A stretch of DNA of 64,000 nt from Rhizobium sp. Root1334. Its GTDB lineage: Bacteria > Pseudomonadota > Alphaproteobacteria > Rhizobiales > Rhizobiaceae. A model generated the notes under the pieces. That model was not told the origin of the DNA. It saw nothing but the letters and a program-made list of their open reading frames with translations, and searched no databases. The position numbers and the translations under genes were made by a program. Each line of letters starts with the position of its first letter. Position 1 is the first letter of the stretch. Of this stretch, positions 53,316-62,913 are shown piece after piece. Location: positions 1,419 through 65,418 of the forward strand of contig NZ_LMEY01000006.1 in the NCBI RefSeq assembly GCF_001426665.1, written 5' to 3'.

Positions 53316-55202
53316 TCACGCATCATCGAGAAATTTCTCGATTTGCATTGCCAGATCGAGAGGCTCGTGCCCTACGGTTCGAAGGTGAATCTCGGGCGTT
53401 GTTGGCGCCTCGTAGGGTGAACTGATGCCTGTAAAGTTCTTGATCTCGCCAGCCATGGCCTTTTGATACAGACCCTTGGGATCGCGGCGGGCGCATTCTT
53501 CGATCGGTGTATCCACGAAAACTTCGACGAATTCCCCCTTTTCGAACAGTTCGCGCGCCATCCTCCGCTCCGAACGGAAGGGTGATATGAAGGAGACGAG
53601 CACGATCAGTCCGGCATCAGCCATCAGTTTGGCCACTTCCGCAGCGCGACGAATGTTCTCGACGCGCGCTTCCTGCGTAAACCCCAGATCGCGGTTCAGC
53701 CCATGCCGGATGTTGTCGCCGTCGAGCATGTACGTGTGCTTGCCGCGGGCATGCAGCAATTTCTCCACCATATTGGCAATCGTGGATTTTCCGGAGCCGG
53801 AAAGCCCGGTGAACCACAAGACCCTGGGCGTTTGTAGCTTGAGGGCTGCCCGCGCGTGCTTGTTGATATCGACCGCATGCCAATGAATATTATGCGCCCG
53901 GCGCAGGGGATGATCGATCATCCCTGCGCCAACAGTGGCATTGGTGAAACGATCGATCAGAACAAAGTTGCCCGTGTTCCGGTTATCACGGTAACTGTCG
54001 AACACGATCGGCGCCTGGGTCGAAACATTGCAGACGCCGACCTCGTTCATCTGCAGGGCAGTTGCCGCCTTCTGCGCGAAACTATTGATATCGATGGTAT
54101 ATTTCAACGTTGTAACGGTCGCGCCGATGCTATCGACCTCTGTGCGGCAGATATAGCTCCGCCCAGGTATCATGGCCTCTTTGTGAAACCAGATCACATG
54201 CGCCATGAATTGATCAGCCAGATGGGGCCGGTTTTGCGGAGCGACAAGCATGTTGCCACGCGATAGCTCCAGATCGTCTTCGAGAACGACGGTTACGGCT
54301 TGCCCATCGACAGCCGTCTCGACGTTGTCGCGGCCGCAGAGGATGGACTTGACGCGGGACGTTTGACCGGACTTCGCAACAACGACGCTGTCACCAACAG
54401 AAACCCGGCCCGCTGCAATTTGACCGGAGAAGCCGCGGAAATCCAGGTTCGGACGATTGACCAGCTGGATTGGCAACCGAAACGGCTGATCGACGCGATC
54501 TTCGTCGGCATCGATGGCTTCCAGATGCGAAAGCAGGCTCTTCCCCCTATACCAAGACATGTTTGGGGAAGCCGTGATGACATTGTCACCAAATCGCGCC
54601 GACATCGGGACAAACCCGACTGAGCGGAAGCCCAGCGTTTCTGAAAACGCTTGAAAGGCGCCGCAAATGGCTTCGAACCTTTCCTGATCATATTGGATAA
54701 GATCCATCTTGTTGACGGCGACGATGATATGCCGGATGCCAAGAAGGGAAGCGATAAATGTGTGGCGGCGCGTCTGGCGCAGAACGCCCTTTCTCGCATC
54801 TATCAGCACGATTGCCACGTCGGCATTGGACGCACCGGTCGCCATGTTACGGGTATATTCCTCGTGTCCGGGCGTATCCGCGATAACGAATTTTCGCTTC
54901 GGCGTCACAAAGAAGCGGTAGGCTACATCGATCGTGATGCCCTGTTCCCGCTCAGCCTCCAGGCCGTCCACCAGAAGCGCGAAATCCAGATGATCATCGC
55001 CTTTTGTCGTGCCATGCTTTTTGGTATCCCGCTTAAGCGCGGAAAACTGGTCATCCAGGATAAGCTGCGTATCGTAGAGCAATCGGCCGATCAGCGTGGA
55101 TTTCCCGTCGTCCACCGAGCCACAGGTCAAAACGCGCAGGAAGGTATTGGTGACGTGCGCGTCCTGCTCAATCAGCATGTCGTCTTCAAGAACCATCCTC
55201 AT
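53316..55202 (-). CDS. cysNC: Bifunctional sulfate adenylyltransferase subunit 1 / APS kinase (NodQ-like)
   Basis: 628-aa fusion. The first 430 or so residues are the CysN GTPase (G1 [35 protein letters not shown]) with beta-barrel domains; the rest is an APS kinase with Walker [30 protein letters not shown] and [19 protein letters not shown]. It makes APS with CysD and phosphorylates it to PAPS. The start overlaps the cysD stop by one base. The kinase fusion is the form (NodQ) that feeds sulfotransferases in rhizobia. Confidence 0.97.
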   Translation of the reverse strand: MRMVLEDDMLIEQDAHVTNTFLRVLTCGSVDDGKSTLIGRLLYDTQLILDDQFSALKRDTKKHGTTKGDDHLDFALLVDGLEAEREQGITIDVAYRFFVTPKRKFVIADTPGHEEYTRNMATGASNADVAIVLIDARKGVLRQTRRHTFIASLLGIRHIIVAVNKMDLIQYDQERFEAICGAFQAFSETLGFRSVGFVPMSARFGDNVITASPNMSWYRGKSLLSHLEAIDADEDRVDQPFRLPIQLVNRPNLDFRGFSGQIAAGRVSVGDSVVVAKSGQTSRVKSILCGRDNVETAVDGQAVTVVLEDDLELSRGNMLVAPQNRPHLADQFMAHVIWFHKEAMIPGRSYICRTEVDSIGATVTTLKYTIDINSFAQKAATALQMNEVGVCNVSTQAPIVFDSYRDNRNTGNFVLIDRFTNATVGAGMIDHPLRRAHNIHWHAVDINKHARAALKLQTPRVLWFTGLSGSGKSTIANMVEKLLHARGKHTYMLDGDNIRHGLNRDLGFTQEARVENIRRAAEVAKLMADAGLIVLVSFISPFRSERRMARELFEKGEFVEVFVDTPIEECARRDPKGLYQKAMAGEIKNFTGISSPYEAPTTPEIHLRTVGHEPLDLAMQIEKFLDDA

Positions 55203-56101
55203 CAGAAATATCCTTCGCGTTTTTTCTTTTCCATCGAAGCTTCTTCATCGGAATCAATCGCTCGTCCTTGACGTTCGGACGTTCGGACAGTCAGCATTTC
55301 CTGAATGATTTCTGGGACGGTGCGCGCGGTCGATTCAATCGCTCCCGTCAGTGGGTAACAGCCAAGTGTACGAAACCGGACTTGCAACTCCTCGACCTTC
55401 TCGTCCTGCGCAACCCGGAGCCGGTCGTCGTCAACCATGAGAAGCATTCCATCACGGCGAATAACCGGCCGGCGTTGTGCCAGATACAACGGAACCACGG
55501 GGATATTTTCCTGATTTATGTATTGCCAGACATCGAGTTCCGTCCAATTTGACAGCGGGAAAACCCGGATCGATTCATTGCGGTTCACCCGCGTGTTGTA
55601 GGTCCTCCACATCTCCGGCCGCTGGTTTTTCGGGTCCCATGTGTGCTTGCTATCGCGGAAGGAGAATATTCTCTCCTTTGCTCGCGATTTTTCCTCGTCG
55701 CGCCTACCGCCTCCGAACGCCGCATCGAAGCCGTAGTGATCCAGCGCCTGTCGCAGAGCCAGCGTCTTCATCATGTGCGTGTATGCCGTTGCGCCGAAAT
55801 CGAAGGGGTTCACATTCTGGGCGACACCGTCCTGATTGGTGTGCACGAGCAGATTGAGGCCGAGTTCAGCCGCAGTCCTGTCCCGAAAGGCGATCATTTC
55901 GCGAAACTTCCAGGTCGTATCAATGTGAAGCAATGGAAATGGAGGCTTTGCCGGGTAGAACGCCTTGAGAGCCAGGTGCAGCATGACGGAAGAATCTTTT
56001 CCGATCGAATAAAGCATAACCGGCCGTGAGAATGTTGCGGCAACCTCACGCATGACATGGATGGATTCTGCTTCCAATTTTTCCAGATACGTCAGCGTCA
56101 T
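55202..56101 (-). CDS. cysD: Sulfate adenylyltransferase subunit 2
   Basis: 299-aa PP-loop ATP pyrophosphatase forming APS from sulfate and ATP. Motifs: [22 protein letters not shown] (the SGxDS-like loop), [34 protein letters not shown] and [14 protein letters not shown]. First gene of cysD-cysNC-cysQ. No reductive genes (cysH, cysI) are nearby, which speaks for a donor-supply role and not general cysteine synthesis. Confidence 0.97.
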   Translation of the reverse strand: MTLTYLEKLEAESIHVMREVAATFSRPVMLYSIGKDSSVMLHLALKAFYPAKPPFPLLHIDTTWKFREMIAFRDRTAAELGLNLLVHTNQDGVAQNVNPFDFGATAYTHMMKTLALRQALDHYGFDAAFGGGRRDEEKSRAKERIFSFRDSKHTWDPKNQRPEMWRTYNTRVNRNESIRVFPLSNWTELDVWQYINQENIPVVPLYLAQRRPVIRRDGMLLMVDDDRLRVAQDEKVEELQVRFRTLGCYPLTGAIESTARTVPEIIQEMLTVRTSERQGRAIDSDEEASMEKKKREGYF

Positions 56102-56236
56102 TTTCGCGGCCCCCCTCGCCTATTCATGTAAAAAATTCCGCCATTCATTTATTTTTCAATAAAATCCAAAACCAACAGTAATATTAACCTCCAATGCACA
56201 TTGAAACGCACTCATCACGATCCGCATCCGATTAAT

Positions 56237-58495
56237 TCAAATGCCAATCGGAGATCCCGACGCCTTGTAACGCCGCCTCGAAAACCACGAGAACCAGGAG
56301 GGGCGATCTTGATTTTCGGGTTTCCCGAAGAAATTCACCACGCTGCCCAAAATGACAGGATGATTGACCGATAGCCTGTTCAGCGCGTCAACGAGGTTTC
56401 GTTCCTTGGTGCGCACGGCTGCAACAACCATGATGATGGAATCGACCCGGGATGCCAGCCAGACAGAATCCTCTTCGTTCTGCAGCGCGGGTGAATCGAT
56501 GATGATCAGGTCGTATAGTCCCCGCAATTCCGTGTAGAGAACTTCAACGCCGTACAAATTCGGCCTGGAGGAGATGACCTCCAGGAACGGGTACGAGGGG
56601 GAGGCAAAGATAACGCTCTTCAGATCCCCCTTGTTCTCGAGGAAGTTGGAAAGTGCCGTGTCTGCTTGTGGCGCACCCAAAAGGAAGCCGGCCCCCTTCG
56701 AGTTCGGGTCGAAGTCCAGAATAAGTGCACGCAATCCCTGCGCTCTCGCAGCCGCGGCCAGACCAAGCGCTATGGTCGTCTTTCCGTCGCCATTTGATGG
56801 CGAGCAGATCATGACGATCTTGCCTCCTGCAGAACGGTCTATCGCCTCCCAGGCCATACACAAGTTTCGCATCGCCTTGGAAAACACCGAGCCGGGGCTA
56901 CTCACTACAAGCTGATGGGGCATCTGCAACGAATGTAACGGTGCCTTCAAATTTGGGATGGTGACGAGGTTCGGCCGGTTGAGCACCTCTTCGACATCAC
57001 GTGGCCCATGAAGCCTGTTATCAAGAGCCTCAGCAACCATCAGGCCGATGATAGCCAGAATAAAGACACCGAAAGAACCGGTTGCGATGACAAAGCTCGG
57101 GGTTGGAAAAGAGGGGCTGGTTGGAACTTCTGCGTAGGAGGCGACAGTCGCCGACGCCTTGCGCTCGCCGCGCTCAGGATCTAGGTCCCCCAATCGCAAT
57201 ACGATCTGATCATAGCGCTTCTGTTCAGCCAGCAAATCCCGCTCAAGCTCCCGCCTGCGGATTTCAGCCAAATTGCGGCCTTCCATCCTCTTTTGCAGAA
57301 GGGCCACTTCAGTGCTGAACTTCTCGGTCCGGATTGAAGCAACCTTGGAATTGTTTGCCAATTCCTGAACAATTCTCTGAGCTTCATCCCCTATCATGGC
57401 GCGAGTGGCCTGAAGCTCGGCATCTGCATCGATGACGAGCGGGTGATTTTTACCAAACTTTGAACTGAGTTGCGCGCGGACCCGTTCGAGACGCGATTGC
57501 TCGGTCCTCAGGCGGTCAAGCTGGTCTGACGTCAGAACACGGCCCAATGCTTGTTCGTCCGTCGACGCAAGAAGCCCTTTTGCCTCATTATATCGCGCGA
57601 CCGCCCCAGCCTCATCAACACGCGCAATCGTCAATTGCTCGTTCAACTGCTCCATGCGCGCCCGCAAGAGGTCGTCCTGTGGATCAAAAGTGAGATCACT
57701 GTTCGTGGCGAAGTTGGCGATCTCCCGCTCCATGTTCGCAATCCGGCCAGCAAGCTCCGCTTGCTGGCTGCGCAAATATGCGATGGTGTTCTTGGTGGCC
57801 TCGTCAGTAAGTTTGGCAGTCCATTCGACATAGCGCTCCGCAATGGCATCAGCGATCGTGGCTGCCTTCAATGGGTTGGGCTGCCTCACGCGAATGCTCA
57901 TCGCAAGGCTGTCGCCGCGGCGATCCACGGTATAAGAATTCAGGAGCGTAGAAATCGCACGGTTACGCTGCACACTTTCTGAAATAAGACGACGGCGAAC
58001 CATTTCCGGACCGCTTCCTTCGTTGGAAAACAATACGCCGACGATGGGCGCGAACATTGATCCGATAAGGCTATTCCCCTCCGTCCGTATTGGGTGCAGG
58101 TAGGTATTGTAGTCGGGGTCCTCGACAAGATTGAGCGCATCAACAACGGTTCCGGCAAACACACGCGACTGAATGACATCGAGTTCTGTTTCCATTACCG
58201 ACTTATCGCGCTCCTGCTTGCGCAGCTCGACCACCGCTTCATAAGGGCGGGCATCATTGCGATCGAACACAATAGCAGAGGTAGCGGTGTAGATTTTTGT
58301 ATAGAGAAGCGATGCCAGAATCGTCAGCGCCAGGCCCGTCAATATAAAAATACCAAAGAAGACAATGTACCTGCGTAGCAACTCAGCGATGTCCTGCAGA
58401 CCGTAGGTGTACGGCCGGCGCGGAGGCATCTGATATATCGTCGTGCTTTGAATTTTATTTGTAGAATGGTCAACTGCGCGATCGGTGGTCAGCAT
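56237..58495 (-). CDS. Polysaccharide co-polymerase with ATPase domain, ExoP/Wzc type
   Basis: 752-aa inner-membrane chain-length regulator. Wzz domain from about residue 35, first membrane helix (VFFGIFILTGLALTILASLLY), long periplasmic coiled-coil region (200-450), second helix about 480-505, then a cytoplasmic BY-kinase-like domain with Walker A SPSNGDGKTT, Walker A' ALILDFDP and Walker B LIIIDSP. The C-terminal tail (FSWFSRRRYKASGSPIGI) has only one tyrosine, so the usual tyrosine cluster for autophosphorylation is absent. Expected partner of the ExoF-like protein. Confidence 0.93.
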   Translation of the reverse strand: MLTTDRAVDHSTNKIQSTTIYQMPPRRPYTYGLQDIAELLRRYIVFFGIFILTGLALTILASLLYTKIYTATSAIVFDRNDARPYEAVVELRKQERDKSVMETELDVIQSRVFAGTVVDALNLVEDPDYNTYLHPIRTEGNSLIGSMFAPIVGVLFSNEGSGPEMVRRRLISESVQRNRAISTLLNSYTVDRRGDSLAMSIRVRQPNPLKAATIADAIAERYVEWTAKLTDEATKNTIAYLRSQQAELAGRIANMEREIANFATNSDLTFDPQDDLLRARMEQLNEQLTIARVDEAGAVARYNEAKGLLASTDEQALGRVLTSDQLDRLRTEQSRLERVRAQLSSKFGKNHPLVIDADAELQATRAMIGDEAQRIVQELANNSKVASIRTEKFSTEVALLQKRMEGRNLAEIRRRELERDLLAEQKRYDQIVLRLGDLDPERGERKASATVASYAEVPTSPSFPTPSFVIATGSFGVFILAIIGLMVAEALDNRLHGPRDVEEVLNRPNLVTIPNLKAPLHSLQMPHQLVVSSPGSVFSKAMRNLCMAWEAIDRSAGGKIVMICSPSNGDGKTTIALGLAAAARAQGLRALILDFDPNSKGAGFLLGAPQADTALSNFLENKGDLKSVIFASPSYPFLEVISSRPNLYGVEVLYTELRGLYDLIIIDSPALQNEEDSVWLASRVDSIIMVVAAVRTKERNLVDALNRLSVNHPVILGSVVNFFGKPENQDRPSWFSWFSRRRYKASGSPIGI

Positions 58496-58803
58496 TTAAC
58501 CTCCAGACAACTTCCCCAAGATTTCCTTGCTGCAGCGCACAATATACGCCAAATTTAGCAACCCAATTTAAATAGAAACAATAATTGAAATCGCAAAGAT
58601 ATTAAACAACTAAATTATCATTTAACATTAACAACGTCGCTTATATGAAAATACAACTCGAATATTGCGGTCTATAAAATGCTATTACTCGCAACGATAC
58701 ATTCGCATTTGCCCGAAAATGGCAGGCTGCGTCAAAATTATACATAAATTTCACCGTCTAATGTGTGGCCATAGCTTGCCAACCATCAGATAAAATCCAT
58801 CAC
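58496..58803. other. AT-rich intergenic region before the co-polymerase gene
   Basis: 308 bp, clearly AT-rich (about 58540-58760), between the end of a co-directional glycosyltransferase gene and the co-polymerase start. It should hold the co-polymerase promoter; no specific -35/-10 pair or terminator hairpin could be fixed. Confidence 0.45.
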
Positions 58804-60030
58804 CTATGGGCTTGCCAATGCCATCCGCTCGATGAGAATGTCATTGACCACGTGAACGTCGAATTTTGCTTGCGCCAACTCTCGCGACTTCATCCCCATA
58901 TCGGCAGCGAGAGGAAGATTGCCCGCAAGCGTCACCATGGCACGCGCCAGGTCATCAACATTCCTGGGCTCGACCAGATAACCGTTAATGCCAGGCTGGA
59001 CCGTATCGCTACACCCAGCAAGGCTGGTGGTAATAACAGCGCGCCCGACGGACATAGCCTCAAGGATGCTGCGCGGAATACCCTCCCGATAGTAGCTCGG
59101 CAGTACGAAAACATTGCATCCTGCGAGGTAAGGCCGGACGTCCAATGTGTCGCCGAGAAAGTTCAGAAGCCCCTCATCAACCCATTTCTGGATATCGTCA
59201 CGGGACACGCCAGTGACGGGATTGGGATCAAAATGTCCCAAAATTTGAAATTCCGCATTGGGGTAGAGATGCCGCACCCTCCGCGCCGCCTCAATATATT
59301 CAAGGATACCCTTGTCCTTGAGCAAGCGCGCGATCAACAGGAAAACCGGTCGATCGGAAGGGGGCGGTGCAAAGGCATAATGATCAAGATCCACACCCGA
59401 CCCGGGCACAATCCTGATCAAGGATTCGTCCCTGACCATACGATGCTCGCGAATGTCCGCGGCATCAGCCTCGTTGTAGGCGAAGACAACGTTCGCGCCG
59501 GCAAAGGCGCGACGGTAAAGCCAAACGCTGATCTGCTTGACCACCCGGCCTTTAAAAGTTGCCGACCCGTTTTGTGAAAAGACGTGGCCAAGCCCTGTTA
59601 CCAAGAAGCAACGGGAACGCACTCCAGCAAGCCGCGCGGCAATCCCACCGTAGATTATCGGTTTCATCGTGTATGGAACGACCAGGTTCGGCTTCAACTT
59701 TCGCAGCAGGCGCCAGAGCGACCATATGGTGGCGAGATCGGCAACTGGGTTAAGCCCTACGCGCGCCATTGGTATCTGTGCAAAATCGACGCCTATTCGT
59801 GACAACGCACTCCTGGTTCTTGCGTCATCTTCTGGACCAACGGCTGTGACAATGTGCCCGGCATCCACCATCCGCTTAAGCAGTTCCAGCCGAAAATTGG
59901 TCAATGACTGGCTATAGCTGGACAGAACGACAATGCGTTGTCTGCGATGCGCCGGCATCGTCTGCGGCAGCGGACGGATAGCGTCCTCATAAACAGCGTG
60001 TGTCGCTAAATACTCGCTAAAGACCGCCAT
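58804..60030 (-). CDS. Glycosyltransferase family 4 (PglA/CapM-like)
   Basis: 408-aa GT-B glycosyltransferase. VVLSSYSQSLTNFRLELLKRM, VVPYTMKPIIYGGIAARLAG and VTGLGHVFSQNG are typical of enzymes acting early on undecaprenyl-linked N-acetyl sugars; donor part: LLIARLLKDKGILEYIEAAR, PSYYREGIPRSILEAMSVGRAVIT. ATG 60030 follows GGGAG by five bases. Lies 38 bp after the FlaA1-type dehydratase, so it may transfer the sugar that enzyme prepares. Confidence 0.92.
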   Translation of the reverse strand: MAVFSEYLATHAVYEDAIRPLPQTMPAHRRQRIVVLSSYSQSLTNFRLELLKRMVDAGHIVTAVGPEDDARTRSALSRIGVDFAQIPMARVGLNPVADLATIWSLWRLLRKLKPNLVVPYTMKPIIYGGIAARLAGVRSRCFLVTGLGHVFSQNGSATFKGRVVKQISVWLYRRAFAGANVVFAYNEADAADIREHRMVRDESLIRIVPGSGVDLDHYAFAPPPSDRPVFLLIARLLKDKGILEYIEAARRVRHLYPNAEFQILGHFDPNPVTGVSRDDIQKWVDEGLLNFLGDTLDVRPYLAGCNVFVLPSYYREGIPRSILEAMSVGRAVITTSLAGCSDTVQPGINGYLVEPRNVDDLARAMVTLAGNLPLAADMGMKSRELAQAKFDVHVVNDILIERMALASP

Positions 60031-60068
60031 AATAACTCCCAAGGAAACGAACCGGCAATGCAGGCGCG

Positions 60069-62285
60069 TTAGTTGATCTGCGATCCCGCTGCAGGGTTCC
60101 GGCCGATATCGCTGACGAGCGCGTTGAACAGCGCTTCAGGAAGCTCCGAAAGCTGATCCCGCGCACCATCCTCGTCTGTGTCGGCACTTTGGGGATGTAC
60201 ATCCTTCAAATGTGTGGCCGCACATTGCTGCTTCACATAGCCGGGAATGAGGCTGCTCATTAATGCAAGGACCATGGCTTCGTCTCCCAGTTCGGCGAAG
60301 CGCTCCAGTCGTGCAAACGTCACCATGAGCTTGGAGAGGTCCACCGGATGAGGGATAGCGCCCAGAACCCCAGGCACCGGCGACGCTACCCGCATTTCTT
60401 TGCTGTCGAAGAGTTCCTCAAATCGCTTTTCGCCGGGGCGTAGGCCGATGATCTTAATTGCAATATCTTTTTCGGGCGTAAATCCGGCCAGACGGATCAT
60501 CCTGCGGGCTATCTCGATGATTTTTATGGGCTCGCCCATATCCAGCACGAATATCTCGCCTTTGCCGATATCGCCCTCCAAGCCATAAGCGGATGCCTGC
60601 AACGTCAGTTCCACGGCTTCGCGAATGGTCATGAAGAACCGCGTCATCTCGAGATCCGTTACGGTCAGCGGGCCGCCACAGGCAATCTGCTTCTTGAAGA
60701 GCGGGATAAGTGATCCGCTCGAACCAAGGACATTGCCGAACCGAACCGTCATGAAGCGGGGCCCTGACCCCGTCTTGAACCTGTTCAGGTCAAGAGCCTG
60801 GCAGTAAAGCTCGGCAAGGCGTTTGGTGCCTCCCATGACACTGGTTGGGTTGACAGCCTTGTCCGTTGAAATTTGAACCATCGCCAACGCGCCGCACTGC
60901 CGCGCCGCGTTGGCGACGTTCATCGTGCCGATAACGTTGGTAAGCGCTCCTTCACAAGGATTGAGCTCCACCATCGGCACATGCTTAAGCGCCGCTGCGT
61001 GAAAAACCAGCTCGGGCCGATGCAGTGAAAACATATCGTTGACCCGGTTTGCCCGCCGCACATTGCACAAATGTGCCGAACGCGGAACGCTCTGGAAACG
61101 CTCGTTCAACTCCATATCGATCGCATAGAGATTATATTCGCAGTTCTCCAGGAGCACGAGTTCCGCGGGCTCGCACGCTGCGATTTGCAACGCCAATTCG
61201 CTACCGATCGAGCCTCCAGCACCGGTGATGAGCACCCGCCGACCCTTGACCAGGCGCGAGATCGCTTCCCGGTCCAACGAGGCCTGCGGTCTTTCGAGCA
61301 GATCGGTCAGTTCGATAGACTTGAGTTCGAAGCGGTTTTCCCGCTTGGTATTTTTAAGCTCCGTCATCTGAGACAGGCGGGAAACGGTCATGCCAAACGC
61401 CTCAGCCGCCGCGATCAACCGCTCCGACGCATCCTCCCCGAATACGGATGGCGCTTCCGTAAATATGAGGTGGCGCGGAGAAATCCTTTCGCCTTTGAGC
61501 TGCGCAACAATATCCCGGAAATCTTCCACAGCCCCAAGGATAGGGACGTTACGAAGCATCATGTTTTGATGCTCATTTGTTTTTTCCAGGCATCCGACGG
61601 GCCAATGCGTGCAGTTGCGATCGCGGCTCAGTGCGCGCAGGTAAAGGTCGGCAGCATCCCCTGCACCAACGAGGAGCGTGGGAATTTGCTTCTCGGTATT
61701 TCGGGGGCCTTTGAGCCCCATCCCGCGGCGTGTCAAAGGGAACTCGTCCAGCCGGAAACTCAACCTGGAAGCAGACAGAAAAGCCAGGAGCAGAAGAGCC
61801 TCCAGCAACAACGTGCTGCGCGGCATATCTGTAAGCCTGGTTGCGAAGAATAAAACGCAGACAAGCATCAGTGTGGTTATGAAAACCGCACGGATGATCG
61901 TCCACAAATCAGACACGGATCCATACCGCCAGTTTCGGCTATACAATCCGGCGAGTGGGAACACGACAGCGCAAACGAGCAGATATTGGGGACCAGCGAT
62001 CAACAATGCCCTTAGCAACTCGGGCCGTGCTTGCACCGTGTCGAACCCGTAACGGGTCACGTAAGCAATACCCAGAGCTGAACCTGCAGAGAGCATATCC
62101 GCCAAAAAAAGCCCGAGCGACTGCCGGACTTTTCGCACCTGCGAATATACTATCCTTTTCGCAAGGCCCAACATCCAATTGGCGGCAGAAAGCACAACCG
62201 TGACGGCGGTAGCGAGCGTTATGCCGGATAGCCGCTTCTTGGCGGAAGAATTGTTGGTGTTTAAAACGACGTCACCGCGATCCAT
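60069..62285 (-). CDS. Nucleoside-diphosphate-sugar dehydratase, WbpM/FlaA1/CapD family
   Basis: 738-aa membrane-anchored UDP-N-acetylhexosamine 4,6-dehydratase or epimerase. N-terminal four-helix membrane domain (about 45-180), a Rossmann-like CoA/nucleotide domain, then the extended SDR domain: VLITGAGGSIGSELALQIA, HAAALKHVPMVELNP, STDKAVNPTSVMGGTKRLAE and VRFGNVLGSSGSLIPLF. In the SDR triad position of WbpM-type enzymes, tyrosine is replaced (SVMGGTK), as usual for this class. The C-terminal extension of about 60 residues (TDEDGARDQLSELPEALFNA) is longer than typical. ATG 62285 chosen; 62300 is alternative. Confidence 0.93.
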   Translation of the reverse strand: MDRGDVVLNTNNSSAKKRLSGITLATAVTVVLSAANWMLGLAKRIVYSQVRKVRQSLGLFLADMLSAGSALGIAYVTRYGFDTVQARPELLRALLIAGPQYLLVCAVVFPLAGLYSRNWRYGSVSDLWTIIRAVFITTLMLVCVLFFATRLTDMPRSTLLLEALLLLAFLSASRLSFRLDEFPLTRRGMGLKGPRNTEKQIPTLLVGAGDAADLYLRALSRDRNCTHWPVGCLEKTNEHQNMMLRNVPILGAVEDFRDIVAQLKGERISPRHLIFTEAPSVFGEDASERLIAAAEAFGMTVSRLSQMTELKNTKRENRFELKSIELTDLLERPQASLDREAISRLVKGRRVLITGAGGSIGSELALQIAACEPAELVLLENCEYNLYAIDMELNERFQSVPRSAHLCNVRRANRVNDMFSLHRPELVFHAAALKHVPMVELNPCEGALTNVIGTMNVANAARQCGALAMVQISTDKAVNPTSVMGGTKRLAELYCQALDLNRFKTGSGPRFMTVRFGNVLGSSGSLIPLFKKQIACGGPLTVTDLEMTRFFMTIREAVELTLQASAYGLEGDIGKGEIFVLDMGEPIKIIEIARRMIRLAGFTPEKDIAIKIIGLRPGEKRFEELFDSKEMRVASPVPGVLGAIPHPVDLSKLMVTFARLERFAELGDEAMVLALMSSLIPGYVKQQCAATHLKDVHPQSADTDEDGARDQLSELPEALFNALVSDIGRNPAAGSQIN

Positions 62286-62913
62286 TATAGCCCCCGCCAA
62301 CTACTCGCACGGAATCATATCGTCGAACCCCAGCGGTTCGAGCGCTCAAATTAATCTATAAGAAATATATACTATTCTCCCAGAGGCATCGCATGAGCGA
62401 AATACCTCCGCATCGCCGCAGCACAAAGCTACGTCGAAGAAATCCCCGATATGTAAGAGCTTTCTTTCGTTAGAAGGTTTGCATAAAATGAATAATCTGT
62501 AAAGCTTATTTTAGCCTCAGCTATTCTAACGCATTAAATTGGCAATCTATACCTTCTTCGTTGCATCCATCGAAAACATATACTTAATGCCATAAATCCC
62601 AGTGCTAAATCGTTTGAAACTTCCATTCTCAAAACGAAAAACATCAACGATCTGAAAAAAGAGGCCACACTTTCCAGCAACAGTTCATACTGTGCAACGC
62701 TGGTTCAGCAGAACAATTCCACCTGGCCGAAGTGGCCATTTTGCTGGGCGCACCAACATTCGACCAGCGTCGACGAAAACCGCAGGCTTCAAAGATTGAA
62801 AGTGCTCACCCCATATCGATCAAACAAGCAACGCGGTTGCGCAGTAGGCTCAGCATCATCGGCCTCCAGATGCCCCGCCAAAGAGTACCGTTTAAGGCTC
62901 TGCTGAATAGGTG
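62286..62913. other. AT-rich intergenic region
   Basis: 628 bp with markedly lower GC, between the end of the acyltransferase gene and the dehydratase start (same strand). No gene supported; short frames (62732-62938 plus) have no motifs. A TGAATAG-GTG-CTATTCA palindrome (62904-62920) overlaps the acyltransferase stop codon but has no T run. The dehydratase promoter should be near 62340-62380, which is AT-rich. Confidence 0.4.
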
